DNA of 64,000 bases from Meira nashicola (taxonomy: Eukaryota; Basidiomycota; Exobasidiomycetes; Exobasidiales; Brachybasidiaceae): contig BCJU01000001.1 in assembly GCA_001600355.1 (NCBI GenBank), positions 3,245,178 through 3,309,177 on the forward strand, read 5' to 3'. The position numbers and the translations under genes were made by a program. Shown here piece after piece: positions 57,391 to 64,000 of this stretch; position 1 is the first letter of the stretch, and each line of letters starts with the position of its first letter. The notes beneath the pieces were generated by a model. That model searched no databases and had not been told where the DNA came from. It saw only the letters and a list, made by a program, of their open reading frames with translations.

Positions 57391-59085
57391 TTAACGACCA
57401 GAAGTTGCTAAAACATCAGCTCTGTTTAAAAAGTCAATAGGTCCTTTGCGGAAAGTATCATCGATTGTGGTAATTGTATTATTTGCATAATATAAAACTT
57501 TAGGTGAATTTGCTTTATATTTTTTCCATGTTGGTAATCCATTTCCGGCTTTGTTTGGTGTTTGATATTTTGCAAAAGATAACCATTGACGTGCAAGTTT
57601 TGTTCCGAATGGATTTCCATCTTGAACATTAAAAACGTAATTTAAATCTGATCCATGTGGATAGCCAAGTGAATCTGCATTTCCAGTTGTATATTGTGCA
57701 AATTCGTACGAATAAGCAGTCGTTCCTCTGTTTACAACTGCGTTCAAGAAGAACCTTCTATTGGCTTGATAACGAATATCACCGTAAAGAGAAGCAATGC
57801 GTTTGTATTGATTTGTTGCGCCATAAAATCTGTTTGAATAATCACCGTCATGAGGAAGATATGGTGATCCCACTACTGGATCATCAGGATATTGTTGTAA
57901 AGCTTGTTGTAAAAGATTATCGTTATCGAAATAAATTCTTTTAAAGTAATCAAATGTTTTTTGATTATTATCACTTCCTTGATATGCAAAATATGTACCT
58001 TCATCATAACAATCACCATGTAAAACGGGCACATTTGCAAAATTACCGGCATTGATAACTTGACTAGGACGATCGGTAAAGAAACCACCGTTTGAAGGTC
58101 CTCCATCTTGAACGGCTGTCCAAGCATAATAACCACGTGGAATAGTACTTGGATCTCCATTAAGACTTGCTTGTGAATTTGAAATTTGAAGGAGAGTAGA
58201 TGCAGATGCACCACGTAAGCAACCTACGATATCCGGATTACCCGTACATCCTGCACTAGAGACAACAGTATTAAATTGACCATCTTTACGTGAAGCAGGA
58301 TCAATCGGTACACCACCAGGCGAGCCAGATTCCAAAATTACACCTTTGAACTTTGGTGTTTTATGCGCTCTTAGCATTACAGCAGCAGAAGCAAATGATC
58401 CAGCAGATTGACCCCATAAAGTAATATTTTCCGGATCACCTCCAAAAGCTGAAATATGATCAGCTGACCAATTGATTGCTTGTAAAACGTCTGTAAAAGC
58501 AGCATTTAAAGTAACATCCTTTCGATTTTGACTTTGACGTTTTGAAAATGTACTTCCACCCAAGAAACCAAATAAACCTAATCGATAATTAATTGTAACT
58601 ACAACTGCTTCTAAATCACTTCCACCTGCAAGAATTAATTTTGATGGATCATGTTCTGATCCAGATCCAGATTGAAATCCACCACCATGTACAAAGATTA
58701 AAACGGGTAACTTTTTGTTCAAACTTGCACTTGAAGGACGAAAAACGTTTGCGAATAAACAATCTTCACTTTGTTGTCCACCTCCGCTTTGTAAACATTT
58801 AGGTCCATAATTTGATGCATCAATCGTTCCACTTACAATTGCAGGTGATGTTGCAGGTGAAAAACGTTGATTTCCAATTGGTGGTGAAGCATAACGTATT
58901 CCTTTCCAAGAACAAATTCCGCCATTACATGTTCCAGCGTATGTTGTTTGACCGTCTTTTACGTTTGAAGGTGTTGCTGCTGCTACTGCAACATGAGTAG
59001 ATTGAGGTTGTGGTACTATTAGAGCAGATGTTGAAATAGCCAATGAAACGAACAAGAGTAATATCGATTTTGTTGGAATGATCAT
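57391..59085 (-). CDS. Secreted carboxylesterase type B
   Basis: 564 residues with a signal peptide (SILLLFVSLAISTSALI). Typical carboxylesterase/cholinesterase fold: GTCNGGICSWKGIRYASPPI near the N-terminus, SEDCLFANVFRP (type B signature), oxyanion VHGGGFQSGSG, and the nucleophile Ser227 in ITLWGQSAGSF. The acid is probably the Glu of CYDEGTYFAY and the His lies in YPHGSDLNYVF. Length and order match fungal secreted lipases/esterases of this class. The substrate is unknown; esters of cell walls or lipids are possible. No intron. Confidence 0.92.
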   Translation of the reverse strand: MIIPTKSILLLFVSLAISTSALIVPQPQSTHVAVAAATPSNVKDGQTTYAGTCNGGICSWKGIRYASPPIGNQRFSPATSPAIVSGTIDASNYGPKCLQSGGGQQSEDCLFANVFRPSSASLNKKLPVLIFVHGGGFQSGSGSEHDPSKLILAGGSDLEAVVVTINYRLGLFGFLGGSTFSKRQSQNRKDVTLNAAFTDVLQAINWSADHISAFGGDPENITLWGQSAGSFASAAVMLRAHKTPKFKGVILESGSPGGVPIDPASRKDGQFNTVVSSAGCTGNPDIVGCLRGASASTLLQISNSQASLNGDPSTIPRGYYAWTAVQDGGPSNGGFFTDRPSQVINAGNFANVPVLHGDCYDEGTYFAYQGSDNNQKTFDYFKRIYFDNDNLLQQALQQYPDDPVVGSPYLPHDGDYSNRFYGATNQYKRIASLYGDIRYQANRRFFLNAVVNRGTTAYSYEFAQYTTGNADSLGYPHGSDLNYVFNVQDGNPFGTKLARQWLSFAKYQTPNKAGNGLPTWKKYKANSPKVLYYANNTITTIDDTFRKGPIDFLNRADVLATSGR

Positions 59086-60473
59086 TTTGAAGGATAATGA
59101 TGATGTTGTAGAGAGCAGCTTTGAATGTGGATGTCTGATGAATCTTTTATAGTCTCCTTATCTGTTTCTCGATGCGGAGAAAGAAGGGGTCAAAGCGTGC
59201 TTGGAGCGATCCCTGTATACTTCCAAGAGATTTGCAGGGGTTAACGGAATCTCAGCCTAGATCTTTTGGACGATTCTTGAGAGGAAGGGGGTTAAAGACG
59301 TGTTAATTGATGGCTTGGCGAGAAAAGGATGGGTTTTATAGATCAACCTACAAGATTACATCCAAACAAAAATGGCAGTTCAAACCCCAATTTTTCGTAC
59401 TCCGAAAGACAAACATAATCCAAATATTTGTTGCACGTTCAAACTCCAGCCCACAAACAAAGAGGATGGTTGGTTGATTGATGGGGGAAGATCCGTCAAA
59501 GACCGGCGTGTAAATATGCATGCATACATTCGCAAAAACGTGCATGCATGCATGTCTTTGGCCCTCTAAAATGAAAATAAAAAGGACTAGAAAAGATCGA
59601 TAGAAGTGGCATAAATAGACTATCCGCCGAAAGTGAATAAAAAGTATGTAGATCTATGCATGCACTGTACTGCACATCGTGTTCCAAAGCGGTCTAGAAC
59701 TCAATTTTCGAACGTGTTTCGAGCCAAACGAAAAAAAAAAAAAAAGGTGCCATGCGTTTCCCGCGTTTAGGAACTATAACAGAACCAAAATGGAGATATA
59801 ATACTACTAATATAAACTTTTTGCATATTTTGGTTTCACCTTAGTAGAAGCCCTTTTACGTGCTAGTCTGACCTAATTGCGCGAAAAAGGATACTACAGT
59901 CGCGAACGCGCTCGGAGAAAATTCATCACTTCATCTCCTCCGCCTTCATTCCGGTTTAATAATTTAGCGTCGAATTTTATATAGAAATCGGCGGTTTGGG
60001 TAGGTTTAGGCATGCAGGTTCACAATTTAACTGCTTATACAACGTACTATAGAGTGGGGAGACACGCTAGAAACTTGCCAAGAAGAAACGGGAAATGCAC
60101 TTTCCACTTATGATTACATATGTATGTAGATAGTTGCACAGTATCAAAAGCCAAGCTGTTAGTATTGATGGATTTTAAGGCTTTGATATCAAGACTGATG
60201 TATAAATCTTAACTAAGTTCTCTGATGAACATCAAAGTCTTACTTACAAAGACATCTTTGTTGGGCACCTCATAAATTTGCATATTTTAAATGTTTAAAA
60301 GAATAAATTAAAAATTTCAATTATCAACGATTAGGTCAAAATTATATATGTACGAAAGGCTTAATATGTAGCATATCCACGTAAAGAATGACAAAGTTAA
60401 GGTGTAGCACAGTATGAACAAAAGAATGAAATTGGTTTTTTTGGGTAAGAATGGCTTTATTTTATTAGGTAAA
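59086..60473. other. Long intergenic region (1.4 kb)
   Basis: It contains several overlapping TGCATGCA palindromes (59517, 59541, 59545, 59657), a long A-run at 59731-59745, and short open frames without domains. The last 300 bases are very AT-rich. The promoter of the carboxylesterase lies near 59086. No gene or RNA recognised. Confidence 0.4.
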
Positions 60474-63400
60474 TCAATCCTTTCGCTGCTTTGACTTGAA
60501 ACGTTTTTGTTTGCCCGGAAGTTTCTCATCCGATTCGTATGCAGAAGATTCTGCGATCGAATCATCTTCTTTGGCACTATTATAAATAGAAGTAGAAGAT
60601 TCATTTCTTTGTGGAGTGATACGCTTTTGCTTTACAATCGCTTTTGCTTTCGCTGCCATTTCCGGTGTAGAAGGTCTTGAATCATCACTATCTTCTTCTA
60701 CTCGAGTGAGAATACGTTGATTGTTTAGCGAATTGGTGCTCAATGCTGCCATGCTGTTTCCAGAAATTGGACTGAGATCTTTCGGTTTCATTTCTGCTTC
60801 GGGCGGTGGAGGCGGAAGTGGAATGTTTGGAGGATGAGAAGGTGGACCTGCCAAAGCAATCAAGGCCGATTGAGGTGTAACTACAGGAGAGCTTCTTGGA
60901 TTGATCTTTGGCAAGACATGCTTTTTCACCATATCAATTCCACCACGCTCTCCCATTCCCGTCATTGGACTTCTGCCAGAAATTGATTCCCCATGCTCTG
61001 ACACTGCGGCTGAGCCTGAATTAGAAGAACTAGATTGATGGTTACGTTTATCCGAGCCAAAAGTGGAATGTGAGCCTGAACTTTGACGAATATAAATTTG
61101 TCGCTTTGGGCCAATTCCACGAGAACTATCGCTATCTACGCTAATTGCTCCAATCGTGGCTTGTCCAAAGCTTGCTTGGCGTTCCAATATTGGCATTTCA
61201 ATTTGATCCATAGGTGAAGGCGATTTTGTTCCATGAGGAGAACCAATTGCACTTGGAATAATCAAAGGGCTTATATTTTCCTTTGCTGCTTTCATCAAAT
61301 CTTCCACACTTCTCTGAAGATGAAGACTTGATCGATGTGGAGCTGCTTGTACAACTGCTTCTGCCGCCCTGATTTGAAGATCATCTGGACTGCGAGAGCG
61401 TTCCTTTTGTTTTTGTTTTAACTTTTTCCGTGAAGACGACTTTTGACTTGTGGGTGATAATGGTCTGTACGATTTCTCTTTGCTTTTTGGATTATTAGCA
61501 ATTTCGTTCAAGCCAAAAGAAACTTCTGAAGTATGATCTTGACCGCTTCTATCCAAGGCTGGACTTGTTCTTGCATGCGAAAGCCTATCATCTTGAATAT
61601 GTGAAGCAGAAGATTCAGACTCATAAGAGAGCTCATCGTCTTGATGGAAAGTTGACACTGTTCCACCAGACAAGATGCGCTCCATCGCAGTTGGAGCTGA
61701 TCGCATCGAATATGCTTCTTTTGATAATCTCTTCGTCCTTCTCTCATTTCGATGAGCATTCAGCTCTTCCGTCTGACCACGTGAAAAGCCTCTCTTATCC
61801 AAAAAGATTGATAAAATATCTTCATCTGCCATTTCAATTCCTGCTTTAAGTGCTTGATCATGCTTGTTCTCTCTTTCTTTTAGCTTTTCATCTGCAACTA
61901 CCCAATCTGGCTGTTGGTCGATGTCCACATCATCACTAAGATTGATTGAATCTCCTACTTTTGCTTGTTGCAGAAACTGCTCAGTTTTGTCAAGCTTACT
62001 GTTTGTTTCTTCCTTGCCCACTTTTAGATCTGTATCCACAAAACGTGAATCATTTGATTTAAGGTTCTCCATTTCTTCTTCATTTTCTACATCTTGAAGA
62101 CTATCAATTGCTGCCAAAGGGGCTGTTCTTGTTGATAAAATAGAATTGCTTGTGCCACTTTGCAAAGGTACGGCAACCCCATCTTGAACGACTGCTAGGG
62201 CAATAGACGAAACAGGACTGTGATATACCGAAGGAGAACTACTAGAAGATGACTCTGCTTCACTAGAAGGGACTTTTTTGCTTGATGAAGATTTGCTCTC
62301 TTGGCCTTCTTTACCAGCAATTGAATTATTAGAAATCGTTTGAATTCTTGAAGATGTTTCGACATCAGACTTTGTCGAGTTTGATGTTGCAGTAATATGA
62401 CCGATTAGCATTACGGATGAAATGCTATTAGGATTGCTCAAACCTCTATCCCTGCCATTCACAGCTTGAGCTACTCCGGGAGAGTCATTCGGAATAAGAA
62501 GCGGTACATCATTCGTGCTTTGAAGAGATGCGATTCCAGGAACAGAGTCAATCGAGACAATTCCATAATGTCCAAACGTATCATACGTAGCTTGATGGTC
62601 TTGTGAGGTATTGCTCACACTTCCTGATCTGTTTCTATTATTGCTGGAATTCTTGGGGCCTTTACGCATAGTGGACAGCTGATTAAATGCATTTGCGCTT
62701 GTTCCGTTATGTTGCATTACACTGCTTGGTCTTTCGTTCACTTCCAACATTGGTGATAATGTTGTTGAGCGATAGCCCATTGGCATCAATGGCTTGGCAG
62801 CTGCGAAAGACTTTTGGGTCATTTGTGGAGGGATTGGTAAAATTTTCTCAGACTCTTCACTTTGCATTGCTGCTACAGGCGAATTAGGCGTTGAGGCATG
62901 ATCGCTACTTGCATGTGCTGTATCGTTAGATGTGGCATATTGGAAATTTGGGCTTACCAATGCATCAACCTCATACATTCTTCCTCGAATGGGACCGTTT
63001 GACAATACACGACTTCGCTGGCGATACCTGGGCTGAAGACCTTGCTTATACTGTGATTCGTCATCGGTCAAACTGGTCCATAGAGTATCCTCGGATTGGT
63101 GTAATGAAGATCCGCTCCAAATCCTTGCATGTCGAGAAGTACTTTGATCATCTGCAAGAGTGAGCGTTGAAGAAGTAGTTCTTGGAGGTGACATTGAAAT
63201 GTCTAAAGCTCCAGCATGCCTACGATCCAAATTTGGTCTGATACGGAGCATAGCTGGACTACTCTTCCGTGTCTTTCTCTCGGTCAAGAAATTAAATTTC
63301 AATAGATTACGACTCAATTTTTCATCGTGTAATTGATTATTAACGTCCTCCATGCTAGATTCTTGTGGCGATCTTGGTTGGATGGCTGGCTGACTGCTGC

Positions 63401-63965
63401 TACCAGACGAACGTTTTGTGGAGGGAGAAACACGATTTGGATGTGTGGCACTGCTACGTACAGAAGATGCCAGACCTTGAGCCGCTAACTTCATCAAAGG
63501 ATCTTGTTGGTCCTCATGAACGAAAGAATTGCCCAATCCATCTTCCAGATCGCTACCATTACCCGCACTGTTCGGACGTCCTTGACCGGAACTTTCTCTC
63601 ATCAATTGTACGATTCTGGTCTTCAAGCTGAAATTGCTAGACTTTTTCACTAATGTACCAACCGCATTGCTAAGTTTGGATGCAAAATCTTCGCCTTCTC
63701 CTTCTTGTGCTTCTTCGTTTGCTTTCTTTTCTTCTGCCATAATTACATTTTCTGCTGGAGTATACGTAGGACTAATTGCATCTCTTGCGTAGTCAGTCGG
63801 AACTGCTTTTCGAGTTGAGAAAGATCTTTCAAGACTATTTCGTAAGCTCTTTTGCTGAGTAGGAAATATCTCACGAAATTTTGCTGCAGTGGCATCCGCT
63901 GCTGAAGCTCTTCGAGGCGTGGAACTTGATCTTCTGGGTCTTCGGTTCACATCTTCTGCATTCAA
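60474..63965 (-). CDS. Large Ser-rich low-complexity protein (1163 aa), 5' end uncertain
   Basis: No domain recognised. The protein is rich in Ser, Asn, Pro, Lys and Glu, with many potential phosphorylation sites (RRSSSTPRRAS, SSSSSPSVYHS), a short proline run near residue 1055 (IPLPPPPPEAE), and Lys-rich patches (SSRKKLKQKQKERSRS). It ends in a basic segment (KLPGKQKRFKSKQRKD). The reading frame begins at an ATG at 63965, but the codon just before it is TGA and TTAACAG, a plausible 3' splice site, lies a few bases further upstream, so an upstream exon beyond the window edge is possible. Probably a disordered scaffold or regulator; function unknown. Confidence 0.75.
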   Translation of the reverse strand: MNAEDVNRRPRRSSSTPRRASAADATAAKFREIFPTQQKSLRNSLERSFSTRKAVPTDYARDAISPTYTPAENVIMAEEKKANEEAQEGEGEDFASKLSNAVGTLVKKSSNFSLKTRIVQLMRESSGQGRPNSAGNGSDLEDGLGNSFVHEDQQDPLMKLAAQGLASSVRSSATHPNRVSPSTKRSSGSSSQPAIQPRSPQESSMEDVNNQLHDEKLSRNLLKFNFLTERKTRKSSPAMLRIRPNLDRRHAGALDISMSPPRTTSSTLTLADDQSTSRHARIWSGSSLHQSEDTLWTSLTDDESQYKQGLQPRYRQRSRVLSNGPIRGRMYEVDALVSPNFQYATSNDTAHASSDHASTPNSPVAAMQSEESEKILPIPPQMTQKSFAAAKPLMPMGYRSTTLSPMLEVNERPSSVMQHNGTSANAFNQLSTMRKGPKNSSNNRNRSGSVSNTSQDHQATYDTFGHYGIVSIDSVPGIASLQSTNDVPLLIPNDSPGVAQAVNGRDRGLSNPNSISSVMLIGHITATSNSTKSDVETSSRIQTISNNSIAGKEGQESKSSSSKKVPSSEAESSSSSSPSVYHSPVSSIALAVVQDGVAVPLQSGTSNSILSTRTAPLAAIDSLQDVENEEEMENLKSNDSRFVDTDLKVGKEETNSKLDKTEQFLQQAKVGDSINLSDDVDIDQQPDWVVADEKLKERENKHDQALKAGIEMADEDILSIFLDKRGFSRGQTEELNAHRNERRTKRLSKEAYSMRSAPTAMERILSGGTVSTFHQDDELSYESESSASHIQDDRLSHARTSPALDRSGQDHTSEVSFGLNEIANNPKSKEKSYRPLSPTSQKSSSRKKLKQKQKERSRSPDDLQIRAAEAVVQAAPHRSSLHLQRSVEDLMKAAKENISPLIIPSAIGSPHGTKSPSPMDQIEMPILERQASFGQATIGAISVDSDSSRGIGPKRQIYIRQSSGSHSTFGSDKRNHQSSSSNSGSAAVSEHGESISGRSPMTGMGERGGIDMVKKHVLPKINPRSSPVVTPQSALIALAGPPSHPPNIPLPPPPPEAEMKPKDLSPISGNSMAALSTNSLNNQRILTRVEEDSDDSRPSTPEMAAKAKAIVKQKRITPQRNESSTSIYNSAKEDDSIAESSAYESDEKLPGKQKRFKSKQRKD

Positions 63966-64000
63966 AGCTGTTAAGGTTGAAGCTGCTGCAGCAAGACGAA

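Noticed and set aside
1..64000. tRNA, rRNA, transposon or CRISPR features
   Set aside because: I scanned for B-box-like GGTTCGANNCC, long terminal repeats, transposase or reverse-transcriptase motifs and regularly spaced repeats and saw none that would hold up; a tRNAscan and repeat search would be decisive.

Overview
The window is nuclear DNA of a filamentous or yeast-like fungus. Evidence: three Zn(II)2Cys6 transcription factors, a Brf1-type TFIIIB subunit, a flavocytochrome b2, a Glo3-type ArfGAP and a NOT2/Cdc36 subunit. Introns are few and short (57-76 nt) with GTGAGT or GTAAG donors; one has a perfect TACTAAC branch site. Genes are closely packed, often tail to tail, and codons favour A/T at the third position. 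This fits an intron-poor basidiomycete, perhaps Ustilaginomycotina; that placement is inference and I do not name a genus. I recognised no tRNA, rRNA, transposon or CRISPR array.

Layout. 0.5-8.3 kb: housekeeping and enzyme genes (RAD27/FEN1, a secreted GH42-like beta-galactosidase, a SUMO-like-domain protein, BRF1). 8.6-11 kb: three small secreted proteins of two families. 11.6-29 kb: an acidic nuclear protein, a small membrane protein, a steroid-5-alpha-reductase-like enzyme, a zinc-cluster regulator, an APH-type kinase next to a family III CoA-transferase, NOT2, a secreted modular hydrolase and GLO3. 29-37 kb: two large zinc-cluster regulators around an alpha/beta hydrolase. 39-43.7 kb: an oxaloacetate-type mitochondrial carrier, L-lactate dehydrogenase (CYB2) and a lipase-like hydrolase. 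44.3-52.8 kb: an island made only of small secreted proteins and their relics. 52.8-64 kb: a START-like protein, a membrane-anchored histidine-phosphatase-like protein, a spliced secreted protein, a secreted carboxylesterase and a large low-complexity protein.

The most unusual content is the secreted-protein material. Family 1 has seven copies: six in tandem at 44.35-50.27 kb and one 34 kb away at 10.45 kb. The mature proteins are mostly cysteine-free and basic. They share an N-terminal LSxxGxxxE / VGxxRV block, a basic probably helical middle, a DIAxDSxIHxxxG block, an SRELGY block and often an arginine-serine-rich tail. Three of the six tandem copies are broken in the same middle segment: one by a frameshift, one by a -1 shift lying exactly on an A_AAA_AAC heptamer, one by an in-frame TAA. 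Family 2 (50.5-52.7 kb, perhaps 56 kb) has a short NSC...CF motif. Family 3 (8.6 and 9.5 kb) is defined by KGxxxYH and YxGKxxKN blocks and one member is internally duplicated. Most of these genes have a TATA box roughly 50-75 nt before the ATG. Effector-like secreted proteins in birth-and-death evolution are the simplest reading, but no function is shown by sequence alone.

Among metabolic genes, CYB2 (lactate to pyruvate in the intermembrane space) and the OAC1-like carrier are neighbours, and the kinase/CoA-transferase pair suggests organic-acid or acyl-CoA catabolism. RAD27 has two MluI cell-cycle boxes just upstream, consistent with S-phase control.
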